The notes beneath the pieces were generated by a model, which made no database searches, had not been told where the DNA came from, and saw nothing but the letters and a program-made list of their open reading frames with translations. From Lachnospiraceae bacterium (GTDB lineage: Bacteria > Bacillota > Clostridia > Lachnospirales > Lachnospiraceae), in contig JAFLTD010000019.1 of NCBI GenBank assembly GCA_022510625.1, positions 1 to 39,403 on the forward strand: a DNA stretch of 39,403 nt, written 5' to 3'. The position numbers were made by a program, and so were the translations under genes. Shown here one piece after another: positions 1 to 9,326 of the stretch; the first letter of the stretch is position 1, and each line of letters starts with the position of its first letter.

Positions 1-675
1 AAGGTATATATTCTGGAAGTGAAGAATACACCTAAAGGACCGAGGATTCTTGTGAGCCGTACCCATCCGGAACTGGTCAAGAGGCTGTTCGAGTCCGAGG
101 TGACGGAGATTAAGGACGGCACGGTGGAGATTATGAGCATTGCCAGAGAGGCGGGCAGCAGAACGAAACTGGCGGTTCGATCCAACAATCCGAACGTGGA
201 TGCAGTGGGTGCCTGCGTCGGTGTCAACGGTGCGAGAGTTAACTCTATCGTGGATGAACTCTGCGGTGAGAAGATTGATATTGTCAACTGGGATGAGAAC
301 CCCGGTAATCTGATACAGAATGCATTGTCGCCTGCCAAGATCGTGGCGGTGTTCGCCGATCCCGACGAGAAGACGGCCAAGGTCGTAGTGCCGGATTATC
401 AGTTGTCACTTGCCATCGGTAAGGAAGGACAGAATGCGAGACTGGCAGCGAGGCTGACCGGTTATAAGATTGACATTAAGAGTGAAACGCAGGCGAAAGA
501 TGCGCCCGGTTTCCGTTATGAAGATTATGTCTACGATGATGAGGACTATGAAGAGTATGATGAGGAGTACACCGATGAGGAGTATGAGGGTGAATCCTAT
601 GAAGAAGAGAATTATGAGTCCGAAGATATAGAAGACACCGAATATGAAGAGGAAGGTTCGGGAGAGGCGGAATAA
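1..675 (+). CDS. nusA: Transcription termination/antitermination factor NusA, C-terminal part
   Basis: The 5' end lies outside the window; the frame is open from base 1. The visible 224 residues contain the end of the S1/KH region (SRTHPELVKRLF, then REAGSRTKLAV and NPNVDAVGACVG of KH1) and KH2 (LSLAIGKEGQNARLAARLTG). NusA binds RNA polymerase and nascent RNA and controls pausing and termination. A roughly 50-residue tail from about base 505, almost only Asp, Glu, Tyr and a few Ser/Gly, follows KH2 and looks disordered. The stop codon overlaps the ATG of the next gene by one base, so translation is probably coupled. A GTG at base 19 is an internal codon, not a start. Identity is secure; the tail's role is unknown. 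Confidence 0.96.
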   Translation, partial: KVYILEVKNTPKGPRILVSRTHPELVKRLFESEVTEIKDGTVEIMSIAREAGSRTKLAVRSNNPNVDAVGACVGVNGARVNSIVDELCGEKIDIVNWDENPGNLIQNALSPAKIVAVFADPDEKTAKVVVPDYQLSLAIGKEGQNARLAARLTGYKIDIKSETQAKDAPGFRYEDYVYDDEDYEEYDEEYTDEEYEGESYEEENYESEDIEDTEYEEEGSGEAE

Positions 676-959
676 TGGCGAAGAAGATTCCCATGCGGCA
701 ATGCGTGGGCTGCGGTGAAATGAAGAGCAAGAAGGACATGATGCGAGTCCTTAGAAGTGAGGACGGATCCATCCTTCTGGATATGACCGGAAGGAAAAAC
801 GGCAGAGGTGCTTATCTGTGCATGAACAGAGAGTGTCTGGTAAAAGCAGGTAAGAATAAAGGCCTGGAACGCTCCCTCAAAGTAAATATCCCGCAGGAAA
901 TATACGAGAATCTGGAAAAGGAGTTTGAGGAGGGCGAGCATGCAGAGCAGACCGAATAA
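675..959 (+). CDS. rnpM: YlxR/RnpM family RNA-binding protein
   Basis: A 94-residue protein of the YlxR (DUF448) family. The N-terminal RQCVGC pair of cysteines (C10, C13) and the GRGAYLC motif (43-49), followed by another Cys at 54, are the family hallmarks. The family lies between nusA and infB in most Firmicutes; in Bacillus subtilis the protein has been reported to bind RNase P RNA and modulate RNase P activity, hence rnpM. Its ATG overlaps the nusA stop, and its last 20 bases overlap ylxQ, so the three are one translational unit. The acidic end (EEGEHAEQTE) overlaps the ylxQ ribosome-binding site. Confidence 0.94.
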   Translation: MAKKIPMRQCVGCGEMKSKKDMMRVLRSEDGSILLDMTGRKNGRGAYLCMNRECLVKAGKNKGLERSLKVNIPQEIYENLEKEFEEGEHAEQTE

Positions 960-1263
960 AGATCGGGTGTTATCTATGCTGGGTCTGGCCACCCGCTCCG
1001 GAAATGTTGTCAGTGGCGGATTTGCGACGGAACAGGCAGTTAAGCGAGGGAAAGCATATCTGGTTATCATAGCGGAGGATGCTTCGGATAACACCAGAAA
1101 GAAATTCAGTAATATGAGCAGCTTCTATCAAGTGCCTTGTGAATGTTACAGTGTCAAGGAGACATTGGGGCACGCGATCGGCAAGGAAGAGCGTTCCTGC
1201 CTTGCTGTGACTGATGAGGGATTTGCAAATTCGATACGGAAGCATTTATTAGATTCGAAATAG
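940..1263 (+). CDS. ylxQ: YlxQ, L7Ae/L30e-family RNA-binding protein
   Basis: A 107-residue L7Ae-like protein. The N-terminal VLSMLGLATRSGNVVSG stretch and the LVIIAEDASDNTRKK strand-helix are typical of the fold, which binds kink-turn RNA. I chose ATG 940 because an AGGAGGG site at 928-934 lies 5 bases upstream; an in-frame TTG at 925 would add five residues but has no ribosome-binding site. It overlaps the end of ylxR by 20 bases and ends 15 bases before infB. The exact role of YlxQ is not settled; its constant place beside infB suggests a ribosome or RNA-related job. Confidence 0.9.
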   Translation: MQSRPNKDRVLSMLGLATRSGNVVSGGFATEQAVKRGKAYLVIIAEDASDNTRKKFSNMSSFYQVPCECYSVKETLGHAIGKEERSCLAVTDEGFANSIRKHLLDSK

Positions 1264-1278
1264 TTGGAGGTAGTAAGC

Positions 1279-4149
1279 ATGGCAAAAATGAAAGTACATG
1301 AGCTGGCAAAAGAGCTTGAGAAGCAGAGCAAAGAGCTCGTCGCTTTTTTGCAGGATAAAGGATATGAAGTAAAAGCAGCACAGAGCTCTATTGAGGACGA
1401 TGCGATTGAGCTGGTACGAAAGCATTTCGGTGGCGATACGGCACAGGCTAAACAAGCGCCTAAGGCAAAGAAAGCAGACGCGGTGAAAGAGACAAAGGAA
1501 ACTACAAAGCCGGAGTCTGAGAAGGCATCCAAGGCGGCTGCAAAGGCGGAGAATAACGAAGAGTCCAAGACAGCTGCAAAGCCGGAGATCAACGAGGAAC
1601 CCAAAGCAGCCTCAAAAGCAGAGAATACGGAAGAGCCTAAAAAGGCCGCAAAAGCGGAAGCCAAAGAAGATGACAGACCTAAGGCGGAACCGCCCAAGAA
1701 GAAAAAGATTATATTTGTCAGCAATCCGCACAATTCTAAGATGCCGGGTCAGAGACCGCCCCAGGGTGGCAACGGTCCAAGCCGCGGAAATGACAGGAGA
1801 CCTGCAGGAAACGGTGGTCGTCCGGTGCAGTCACAGAATGCGCCTCATCAGATCATAAGACCGACTCAGAAGCCGATTCCCGTAACCGCAGAGCCCTACG
1901 ATGTGCGCCAGAAACAACAGCAGGAGCGCAGATTGGAGCAGCGGCAGCTGGAGAGGCGTGAACGTGACAATACCGGTGCTGCGATGAGCGGCAGGGCACA
2001 ACAGGGACAGGAGAGGACAGGAAGTGCAGGAGAGAATCGCAGATTTGAAGGACAGGGTGGTCCGGGTCATAACGGCAGTCAAGGCGATCGCAGGAGTGGT
2101 GGCCCTGGGCCGGGTGCTGGCCGCGGTGCCGGAAGTTTTGACCGCTCTCAGAGAGGCAATGGCGGGCAGGAAGGTCGATTTAGGAAGGGTAATAATCAGA
2201 AGGACTTTATGGCCGAGACGCCTATCAAGGACGTGGAAAAACATCGGGACGAAGAGAAGCGCAGGGCGAATCAGGATAGAGACAGACGTTCCAAGAAAGA
2301 TTTAATATATGAAGATGACGAGGTAGCAGTAAAGAACCGTAACAGGGCGGGACGTTTCATTAAACCCGAGAAGAAGGTGGAGGAGCCGGAGGAACAGATC
2401 AAGGTCATCACCATTCCCGAATCCCTGACGATCAAAGATCTCGCTGACAAGATGAAAGTTCAGCCATCCGTGATTATCAAGAAATTGTTCTTACAGGGAC
2501 AGATTGTCACGCTGAACTCCGAAATCAGCTTTGAGGATGCGGAGAATATTGCTATTGAGTTCGAGATTATCTGCGAAAAAGAGGTCAAAGTGGATGTGAT
2601 CGAGGAATTGCTCAAGGAAGATGATGAGGACGAGGCATCCATGGTGAGCAGACCGCCGGTTATCTGTGTCATGGGACACGTTGACCACGGTAAGACATCC
2701 TTGCTCGATGCCATCCGTAAAACGAATGTGACGGACAAGGAAGCGGGCGGTATCACACAGGCAATCGGTGCTTATACGGTTACTGCCAAGGGGCAGACCA
2801 TTACTTTCTTAGACACACCGGGACATGAAGCGTTTACTGCAATGCGTATGCGCGGTGCTAACTCTACGGATATCGCGGTGCTGGTAATAGCGGCGGACGA
2901 CGGTGTTATGCCCCAGACAATAGAGGCAATCAACCATGCAAAGGCTGCGGGAATAGAGATTATTGTTGCAGTCAATAAGATTGATAAACCCAGCGCAAAT
3001 ATCGACCGTGTCAAGCAGGAAATGACAGAGCACGAGTTGATTCCGGTAGATTGGGGCGGTTCGACGGAGTTCGTGCCCGTATCCGCCAAATCGGGTGAAG
3101 GTATCGAGAATCTGTTGGAGACCATTCTCCTTACCGCGGAAATTTTGGAACTGAAGGCAAATCCGAACAGAAATGCCAGAGGTCTGGTCATTGAGGCGGA
3201 GCTTGATAAGGGACGTGGTCCGGTGGCGACCGTGCTGGTGCAGAAAGGTACTCTGCACGTCGGAGATTTTATTTCCGCAGGTGCAAGCCACGGCAAAGTG
3301 AGGGCCATGATTGATGATAAGGGCAGGCGAGTGAAGGAGGCAACACCCTCCACACCGGTGGAAATCCTTGGACTGTCCGATGTGCCGAGCGCGGGCGAAG
3401 TGTTTATCGTACACGAGAATGACAAGAGCGCTAAATCTTATGCGGAGACTTATATGGCTCAGCATAAAGAAGAAATGCTTGCAGATACTAAGACGAGAAT
3501 GTCTCTGGATGATCTGTTCAGTCAGATTCAGGAAGGTAATCTGAAAGAGCTGAACCTGATCGTCAAAGCCGATGTTCAGGGTAGTGTGGAGGCCGTAAAG
3601 CAGAGTCTGATGAAGCTGTCCAACGAGGAAGTTGTGGTAAAATGTATTCATGGCGGCGTAGGCGCTATCAACGAGTCGGACGTATCTCTCGCCTCAGCAT
3701 CCTCCGCAATCATTATCGGTTTCAACGTGAGACCCGATACCACGGCCAAAGCTGTGGCGGAGCGTGAAGGTGTAGATGTGAGACTGTATAAAGTCATCTA
3801 TCAGGCAATTGAGGATATTGAGGCCGCAATGAAGGGTATGCTGGACCCGATCTTCGAGGAGAAGGTCATCGGTCATGCGGAAGTACGCCAGATATTCAAG
3901 GCTTCGGCTATCGGCAATATTGCAGGTTCCTATGTGCTTGACGGTGAATTCCAGAGAGGATGCAAAATCCGTATCAGCAGAGAGGGCGAACAGATTTATG
4001 AAGGTGAGCTCGCTTCCCTGAAGCGTTTCAAGGACGACGTGAAAGAAGTAAAAGCCGGATTTGAATGTGGTCTTGTATTTGACGGATTTGATAAGATGCA
4101 GGAATTGGATATCGTCGAAGCGTATATTATGGTTGAAGTACCTCGATAA
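1279..4149 (+). CDS. infB: Translation initiation factor IF-2
   Basis: A 956-residue GTPase that places initiator tRNA on the 30S subunit and promotes 50S joining. The N terminus ([23 protein letters not shown] in outline) is an IF2-N domain. Next come a long Ala/Lys/Glu-rich linker and a Gly/Arg-rich segment, then a second IF2-N domain and the G domain: GHVDHGKT (466-473), DTPGH (512-516, with the catalytic His516) and NKID (566-569). EF-Tu-like domain 2 and the C-terminal IF2 domains follow. ATG 1279 is preferred over the in-frame TTG at 1264 because GGAGG (1266-1270) lies 8 bases upstream of the ATG and overlaps the region of the TTG. The linker is long compared with E. coli IF2, as is usual in Clostridia. 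Confidence 0.98.
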   Translation: MAKMKVHELAKELEKQSKELVAFLQDKGYEVKAAQSSIEDDAIELVRKHFGGDTAQAKQAPKAKKADAVKETKETTKPESEKASKAAAKAENNEESKTAAKPEINEEPKAASKAENTEEPKKAAKAEAKEDDRPKAEPPKKKKIIFVSNPHNSKMPGQRPPQGGNGPSRGNDRRPAGNGGRPVQSQNAPHQIIRPTQKPIPVTAEPYDVRQKQQQERRLEQRQLERRERDNTGAAMSGRAQQGQERTGSAGENRRFEGQGGPGHNGSQGDRRSGGPGPGAGRGAGSFDRSQRGNGGQEGRFRKGNNQKDFMAETPIKDVEKHRDEEKRRANQDRDRRSKKDLIYEDDEVAVKNRNRAGRFIKPEKKVEEPEEQIKVITIPESLTIKDLADKMKVQPSVIIKKLFLQGQIVTLNSEISFEDAENIAIEFEIICEKEVKVDVIEELLKEDDEDEASMVSRPPVICVMGHVDHGKTSLLDAIRKTNVTDKEAGGITQAIGAYTVTAKGQTITFLDTPGHEAFTAMRMRGANSTDIAVLVIAADDGVMPQTIEAINHAKAAGIEIIVAVNKIDKPSANIDRVKQEMTEHELIPVDWGGSTEFVPVSAKSGEGIENLLETILLTAEILELKANPNRNARGLVIEAELDKGRGPVATVLVQKGTLHVGDFISAGASHGKVRAMIDDKGRRVKEATPSTPVEILGLSDVPSAGEVFIVHENDKSAKSYAETYMAQHKEEMLADTKTRMSLDDLFSQIQEGNLKELNLIVKADVQGSVEAVKQSLMKLSNEEVVVKCIHGGVGAINESDVSLASASSAIIIGFNVRPDTTAKAVAEREGVDVRLYKVIYQAIEDIEAAMKGMLDPIFEEKVIGHAEVRQIFKASAIGNIAGSYVLDGEFQRGCKIRISREGEQIYEGELASLKRFKDDVKEVKAGFECGLVFDGFDKMQELDIVEAYIMVEVPR

Positions 4150-4173
4150 GGTTAATGGAAAGGACGCTATACA

Positions 4174-4557
4174 ATGCGTAAAAACAGTGTTAAAAACACC
4201 CGTATCAACGGAGAAGTGCAGCGCGTGCTGGCGGAGATTATCCGGGGCGAAATCAAAGATCCGAGGATCGCATCGATGACGTCGGTGGTTGCGGTGGAGG
4301 TCGCACCGGACTTAAAGACCTGTAAAGCGTGGATCAGTGTGCTGGGAGACGAGAAAGCACAGGCGGATACGCTGGCGGGTTTAAAGAGTGCGGAGGGATA
4401 TATACGCAGCCAGTTGGCAAAGACGATCAATCTGCGCAATACACCGCAGATTACCTTTATAATGGATCAATCCATTGCGTACGGTGTCAACATGTCTAAA
4501 TTGATAGATGAAGTAGTCGTTAAAGATGAGACGGTAGAGGATCATGAAGATAATTGA
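4174..4557 (+). CDS. rbfA: 30S ribosome-binding factor RbfA
   Basis: A 127-residue single KH-like domain protein that helps mature the 16S rRNA 5' end and is needed for cold adaptation. The start (TRINGEVQRVLAEII) and the centre (IKDPRIASMTSVVAVEVAPDLK) match the family. It follows infB by 24 bases, with GGAAAGGA about 10 bases ahead of the ATG, and its last 14 bases overlap nrnA. Length and position are normal. Confidence 0.96.
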   Translation: MRKNSVKNTRINGEVQRVLAEIIRGEIKDPRIASMTSVVAVEVAPDLKTCKAWISVLGDEKAQADTLAGLKSAEGYIRSQLAKTINLRNTPQITFIMDQSIAYGVNMSKLIDEVVVKDETVEDHEDN

Positions 4558-5491
4558 TGAATTGAAGGATGCAAAGATAATAGCCATAAGTGGTCATATC
4601 AGACCTGACGGAGACTGTGTGGGTTCCGTGATGGGATTATATCTCTATCTGCAAAAAGAGATGCCCGGGGCACAGATTGATGTATATCTTGATAAACCCG
4701 CAGATATTTTTGACTGCATCAGCCATATCCATGATATTAAATCAGAATTTAATACTGACAGGACCTATGACGTGTTTGTAGTTCTTGACACCGCGCCTGA
4801 TCGGTTGGGCGATGCGGAGCCTATTTATCAGAGGGCAGGCAAGAAAATCAATATTGATCACCATATCAGCAATACCGGGTACGGCGATGTGAGTGTGGTT
4901 GAGCCTGAACGCAGCTCCACGGCGGAACTGCTTTATGACCTGATGAGACCGGAAATGATCGATGAGGAGATTGCCAAGGCCATCTATATCGGTATTATTC
5001 ACGATACCGGTGTGCTGCGGTATTCTAATACGTCTCCACGTACCTTACAGGTTGTGGGCGAATTAATTAAATTTGGATTTGATTTTCCTCAAATCATTGA
5101 AGAGACGTTTTATGAGAAAACTTATCGCCAGACACAGATTATGGGCAGAGCTGTGGCAGAGAGCGTTCGCTTTATGGAAGATCGGTGTATCGTCAGCGTG
5201 ATCGATCGCCGTATGATGGAGTTTTATCAAGTGACTTCAAAGGATCTGGACGGAATCGTAAATCAGCTGCAGTCTGTCAAAGGAGTTGACTGTGCGATTT
5301 TTATGTATGAGACAGGGGAATCGGAATATAAGGTGAGCATGCGGTCCAACGGCAATGTAGATGTATCTGCTGTGGCGGTGAAGTTTGGCGGAGGCGGGCA
5401 TGTTCGTGCGGCGGGTTGTACCTTGAACGGTACATATCAGGATATTATCAACAAGCTTTCCATAGAAATAGCGGAGCAGTTTGAGAAATGA
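4544..5491 (+). CDS. nrnA: DHH/DHHA1 nanoRNase and pAp phosphatase
   Basis: A 315-residue RecJ-like phosphoesterase of the NrnA type, which degrades 2-5 nt RNA and, in characterised members, dephosphorylates pAp. Metal ligands are visible: GHIRPDGD (His18, Asp22, Asp24), Asp82 in VLDTAPD, the DHH triplet 105-107 and a later HDTG. The C-terminal DHHA1 domain carries GGGGH (282-286). It overlaps rbfA by 14 bases and truB by 4 bases (ATGA at 5488-5491). The place between rbfA and truB is typical of Firmicutes. Confidence 0.95.
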   Translation: MKIIDELKDAKIIAISGHIRPDGDCVGSVMGLYLYLQKEMPGAQIDVYLDKPADIFDCISHIHDIKSEFNTDRTYDVFVVLDTAPDRLGDAEPIYQRAGKKINIDHHISNTGYGDVSVVEPERSSTAELLYDLMRPEMIDEEIAKAIYIGIIHDTGVLRYSNTSPRTLQVVGELIKFGFDFPQIIEETFYEKTYRQTQIMGRAVAESVRFMEDRCIVSVIDRRMMEFYQVTSKDLDGIVNQLQSVKGVDCAIFMYETGESEYKVSMRSNGNVDVSAVAVKFGGGGHVRAAGCTLNGTYQDIINKLSIEIAEQFEK

Positions 5492-6408
5492 ATAACACAT
5501 GCAATGGAATTATTAATGTGTACAAGGAGAAAGGCTTTACCTCTCATGATGTAGTTGCCAAACTCCGTGGCATTTGTAAAATGAAGAAGATCGGGCATAC
5601 AGGAACACTCGACCCGGAGGCGGTCGGCGTGCTTCCTGTATGTTTGGGTTCGGGAACAAAACTTTGTGATATGCTCACGGACTGGGATAAGGAGTATATT
5701 GCCGTGCTGCGGCTGGGCGTCGTCACCGACACGCAGGATATGACGGGACAAGTGGTGTCACAGTGCGGTGCCGACCGGATTAAGTTGCTGACCGAAGAGC
5801 AGGTGAAAGATGTAATTATGGGTTTTGTCGGTGCTTACAATCAGATTCCGCCTATGTATTCGGCATTGAAAGTGGACGGAAAGAAACTGTATGAGTTGGC
5901 GAGAGCAGGCATAGAGATAGAGCGCAAACCGAGAACGGTGCAGATTAAAGAAATCGAGATTCAAAATATCAATCTGCCGCTCGTGGAGATGCGAGTAGTT
6001 TGTTCCAAAGGAACTTATATCAGAACTTTATGCCATGACATCGGAGACAAACTTCAGTGCGGAGGTGCTATGGAAACACTGACCAGAAGCAGGGTGGGCA
6101 TTTTCGGGATAGAAGATGCACTGACTTTGGAGGAATTGGAACAATTGAGGGATGACAATAAAATATCAGATGTTATCATCCCGCCGGACGCAGTGTTTGA
6201 TAGGGAGCGGGCAGTTGTCGTGAACGAGCAGGGACTCAGACCGCTGCAGAACGGCAATTTCCTGAGCAATGCGCATTTGACGGATAAGATGCAGCTTAAT
6301 GACAAAGAGCAGGTCAGGGTCTATGATAATACCGGAAAATTCTATGGAATTTACGCCTATCAAGAAGCGAAGAGAACATTAAAGCCGGTCAAAATGTTTT
6401 TGACATGA
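5488..6408 (+). CDS. truB: tRNA pseudouridine(55) synthase TruB
   Basis: A 306-residue enzyme making pseudouridine 55 in the T-loop of tRNA. The catalytic motif GHTGTLDPEA holds the nucleophile Asp42. The KGTYIRTL motif and a C-terminal PUA-like extension are present. Its ATG overlaps the nrnA stop codon. An 81-base gap separates it from ribF; this gap holds a short GGCAC/GTGCC inverted repeat (near 6411-6432) without a T run, so I do not call a terminator there. Confidence 0.96.
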   Translation: MNNTCNGIINVYKEKGFTSHDVVAKLRGICKMKKIGHTGTLDPEAVGVLPVCLGSGTKLCDMLTDWDKEYIAVLRLGVVTDTQDMTGQVVSQCGADRIKLLTEEQVKDVIMGFVGAYNQIPPMYSALKVDGKKLYELARAGIEIERKPRTVQIKEIEIQNINLPLVEMRVVCSKGTYIRTLCHDIGDKLQCGGAMETLTRSRVGIFGIEDALTLEELEQLRDDNKISDVIIPPDAVFDRERAVVVNEQGLRPLQNGNFLSNAHLTDKMQLNDKEQVRVYDNTGKFYGIYAYQEAKRTLKPVKMFLT

Positions 6409-6489
6409 GGGCACGACCGGAGAGGGTGTGCCGGATCCAAGTCACTATATAACGATTTATAAAGATTACAGAACGGAAACGGAGCAGAT

Positions 6490-7401
6490 ATGCAGATTGT
6501 AGAGCAGACTACCGAGTTTCGGCTGTCCGGTCGGAGCGCCGTTGCAATCGGTAAATTTGACGGAATTCACATCGGGCATCAAAAACTTATTCATAAGATT
6601 ATTGAACAGAAGAATCGGGGCCTTCTCGCCACGGTGTTTACCTTTGACACTTCCGTAGCGGCTTTTTTCGGCGGAGAGGAGAAGGAACTGACCACCGCTC
6701 TTGAGAAAAGACGGATATTTGAGCAGATGGGCGTTGACATCCTGATTGAATTTCCATTGAATCTGAAGACGGCGGCGACGGAACCGGCGGAATTTGTGCG
6801 CAGGTATCTTGCCGAACAGATGCGGGCGGCTTATATTTGTGCCGGAACCGACTTGTCTTTTGGGAAAAACGGCGCAGGTAATTTTGCGCTGTTGGGGAAA
6901 TATGCCGACAGGTATGGTTATCGGGCGGAACTGATCGATAAAGTCAGAGTTGATGGGAATGTGGTAAGCTCCACCGGAGTGAGGGCGGCCGTGCGCCGGG
7001 GAAATATGGAGTATGTCTCCCACATGCTGGGTGTACCCTACAGTGTGAGCGGCCGCGTAGAGCATGGGAAAAAGCTGGGGCGAACCATCGGGATGCCCAC
7101 GGCCAATCTGGTGCCCGAGAAGGATAAACTCCTGCCGCCCAGCGGTGTCTACTTCTCACGGGTACTGGTTGACGGTCTGACGTACAGAGGGATATCCAAT
7201 GTGGGATGTAAACCGACGGTGGGTGACGGGCATACCGTGAGTGTGGAGACTTATCTCTATGATTTTGAAGAAGATCTTTACGGCAAGGATATCACAGTGT
7301 ATCTTCTCGCTTTCAGACGACCGGAAATGAAGTTTGACAGTGTGGAGCATTTGCGGAGGCAGATGGAGGCGGATATCGCCGCCGGAAGGAACTGTTTGTA
7401 A
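6490..7401 (+). CDS. ribF: Bifunctional riboflavin kinase / FAD synthetase
   Basis: A 303-residue two-domain enzyme converting riboflavin to FMN and FMN to FAD. The N-terminal nucleotidyltransferase domain has the HIGH motif (27-30) in GKFDGIHIGH; a C-terminal flavokinase domain begins near residue 185 with GRTIGMPTANL, the PTAN motif (203-206) binding Mg-ATP. A weak GGAAACGGAG site precedes the ATG. truB-ribF is the normal order, and ribF is often followed closely by rpsO; here 8.9 kb intervene. Confidence 0.95.
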   Translation: MQIVEQTTEFRLSGRSAVAIGKFDGIHIGHQKLIHKIIEQKNRGLLATVFTFDTSVAAFFGGEEKELTTALEKRRIFEQMGVDILIEFPLNLKTAATEPAEFVRRYLAEQMRAAYICAGTDLSFGKNGAGNFALLGKYADRYGYRAELIDKVRVDGNVVSSTGVRAAVRRGNMEYVSHMLGVPYSVSGRVEHGKKLGRTIGMPTANLVPEKDKLLPPSGVYFSRVLVDGLTYRGISNVGCKPTVGDGHTVSVETYLYDFEEDLYGKDITVYLLAFRRPEMKFDSVEHLRRQMEADIAAGRNCL

Positions 7402-7447
7402 CCGCTGCGGGTTCGGCACGGCAGAGCCTGCCCGTTTGAATAGGGAC

Positions 7448-7476
7448 TTGTCAGTAAACTTTATTTTAGATAAAAT
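7448..7476 (+). promoter_or_regulatory. Sigma-A-type promoter for the phosphate symporter gene
   Basis: TTGTCA (7448-7453), a 17-base spacer and TAAAAT (7471-7476) form a good vegetative promoter about 55 bases ahead of the nptA-like start. The preceding bases 7408-7434 contain a CGGG...CCCG-bounded hairpin that might weakly end the ribF transcript, although no long T run follows. The same TTGTCAGTA...TAAAAT arrangement recurs before rpsO. Confidence 0.6.
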
Positions 7477-7532
7477 AGAAACGTGTAGATTTGTGCGGGG
7501 AATAATTACAGGTGAAGGGAATTATAATTCAT

Positions 7533-9167
7533 ATGAATCTATCGATCATTCTTTCTATGGCAGGCGGCTTGGGACTGTTCCTGTACGGCATGCGTATCAT
7601 GAGCGACAGTATCGAGAAGGTTGCCGGCGCGAAATTGAGAGAAATATTGGAGCGGCTGACTACCAATCGCTTCATGAGTATATTTGTAGGTATCATCTTC
7701 ACTGCGGTGATACAGTCATCGTCTGCATGTACGGTTATGGTGGTCAGCTTCGTTAACTCAGGGCTGATGACATTGACGCAGGCAGCGGGTGTGATTTTCG
7801 GTGCGAATATCGGTACTACGGTGACAGCACTTTTGGTATCCTTCAGGCTGGAGAAAGCGGCACCCGTTATATTGCTGCTCGGTGTGCTGGTCGTTATGTT
7901 CTGTAAGAAGCAGAAGGTGTCCCGATGGGGAGAAGTCATCATCGGATTCGGCGTTCTGTTTATGGGACTCAGTACGATGTCCGGTGCTATGGAAGGCATG
8001 AAAGATTCTCCGACTGTCTTACATATGTTTGAGTCTCTTCAGTCGCCTTTTTTGGCGGTGCTGCTCGGAACCGTGCTCACGGCGGTGATTCAGAGCTCCT
8101 CTGTCACGGTCAGTATCATGGTTCTGCTCGCCAATCAGGGATTGCTGAGCATGGAGATAGGCATGTATATTATTCTTGGCTGTAACATCGGTGCTTGTAC
8201 ATCAGCGGTACTTGCATCTTTGAACGGTAAGAAGGATGCCAAGAGAGCGGCCGCCATTCACCTGCTCTTCAACATGATCGGTATGGTGATCTTCTTTGTG
8301 ATCTTTATGTTTGACGTACATCGGATCGTGGAAGTGCTGACTGTGATATCGGGAGATAATATGGGCCGTGTCATTGCTTATGCGCATACCTTGATCAAGA
8401 TACTTCAGGTAATCATTATGATGCCTTTTATCAAGGGTATTGTTAAACTGACTTATCTGTTCGTGCCGGGAGACGACAGGAAGGTCGGCTACAGAGACAG
8501 CTATCAGTTGAAATATATCGGAGAGAAGGTAGTGTTGAATCCTGCCACAGCGGTTGTTGAGGCAATCAAGGAGTTGGATCGTATGGCATCGCTTGCCGAT
8601 GAGAACTTAAATCGTGCCATGAATGCATTGATTACGCTGGAACCGGAAGAGATTGAGGAAGTTCGGGAAGTGGAGAAGAATATTGATTATCTGAGCCATG
8701 AAATCACACAGTACCTTGTCAAGATCAACCAGACGACACTTCCTATAGAAGACTTAAAAAATATCGGCGCGCTGTTCCATGCGGTGAACGATATCGAGAG
8801 AATCGGAGATCATGCGGAGAATATAGCGGATGCCGCGGAGCACAGAATCGAGACCGGCGTGGAATTTTCCAAAGAAGCGCAGAGGGAACTGGGCGAGATG
8901 ATGGATATGGTCAACACCATCCTGCGGTTCTCCATTGAGATGTTTGTCAAGAGTACAGAGGATCACATGGAGGATGTACAGCATCTTGAGGAAGCGATAG
9001 ATGAGAAGGAGAAAGAACTGCAGCAGGCGCATATTACAAGGCTGTCCAACAATGAGTGTTCGCCTGAGGCGGGGGCGTTGTTCTCGGATATTGTATCCGG
9101 GTTGGAGAGAGTGGCGGATCATGCCGTCAATATAGCATTTGCCAATAACTACGGAGAAGCAGGCTGA
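7533..9167 (+). CDS. Na/Pi cotransporter family protein with PhoU-like domain
   Basis: A 544-residue membrane protein of the NptA/PNaS family, probably moving inorganic phosphate with sodium. Two inverted repeats each contain the family QSSS motif (QSSSA 61-65, QSSSV 187-191) within hydrophobic helices, beginning with GGLGLFLYGMRIMSDS. From about residue 340 a cytoplasmic helical PhoU-like region follows (VNDIERIGDHAENIADAAE; later ERVADHAVNIAFANNYGE). ATG 7533 gives the usual short N terminus; AAGGGA lies about 12 bases upstream, and a GTG at 7512 would add seven residues. It has its own promoter and is followed by another. The link to the ppk/ppx genes 20 kb away is only thematic. Confidence 0.9.
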   Translation: MNLSIILSMAGGLGLFLYGMRIMSDSIEKVAGAKLREILERLTTNRFMSIFVGIIFTAVIQSSSACTVMVVSFVNSGLMTLTQAAGVIFGANIGTTVTALLVSFRLEKAAPVILLLGVLVVMFCKKQKVSRWGEVIIGFGVLFMGLSTMSGAMEGMKDSPTVLHMFESLQSPFLAVLLGTVLTAVIQSSSVTVSIMVLLANQGLLSMEIGMYIILGCNIGACTSAVLASLNGKKDAKRAAAIHLLFNMIGMVIFFVIFMFDVHRIVEVLTVISGDNMGRVIAYAHTLIKILQVIIMMPFIKGIVKLTYLFVPGDDRKVGYRDSYQLKYIGEKVVLNPATAVVEAIKELDRMASLADENLNRAMNALITLEPEEIEEVREVEKNIDYLSHEITQYLVKINQTTLPIEDLKNIGALFHAVNDIERIGDHAENIADAAEHRIETGVEFSKEAQRELGEMMDMVNTILRFSIEMFVKSTEDHMEDVQHLEEAIDEKEKELQQAHITRLSNNECSPEAGALFSDIVSGLERVADHAVNIAFANNYGEAG

Positions 9168-9199
9168 TTCAATTTATATAAATATAAGGAAAGAGACAT

Positions 9200-9228
9200 T
9201 TGACAGAACGATTCATCGTTGCTATAAT
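9200..9228 (+). promoter_or_regulatory. Consensus sigma-A promoter of the NlpC/P60 hydrolase gene
   Basis: TTGACA (9200-9205) and TATAAT (9223-9228) with a 17-base spacer are a perfect vegetative promoter. The transcription start would fall near 9235, leaving a leader of about 90 bases before ATG 9327. No terminator hairpin is evident between the symporter stop and this promoter. Confidence 0.85.
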
Positions 9229-9239
9229 GTCTTCGGAAT

Positions 9240-9267
9240 TGTTACAAAAGTGTTACAAAGCGTAACA
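9240..9267 (+). promoter_or_regulatory. WalR-box-like direct repeat plus inverted third half-site
   Basis: TGTTAC (9240-9245), five bases, TGTTAC (9251-9256), five bases, then the reverse complement GTAACA (9262-9267). The direct pair fits the published WalR (YycF) consensus TGTWAH-N5-TGTWAH exactly. It starts about 12 bases after the -10 box, at or just after the expected transcription start, a place more consistent with repression than activation. The gene downstream encodes a cell-wall hydrolase, the classic WalR target class. Binding is inferred from sequence only. Confidence 0.55.
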
Positions 9268-9326
9268 ATTTACATTGTGCAGCAGACTGCCGGGAGTTGT
9301 CAACTGCGCTGAGAGGATTAAATGGG

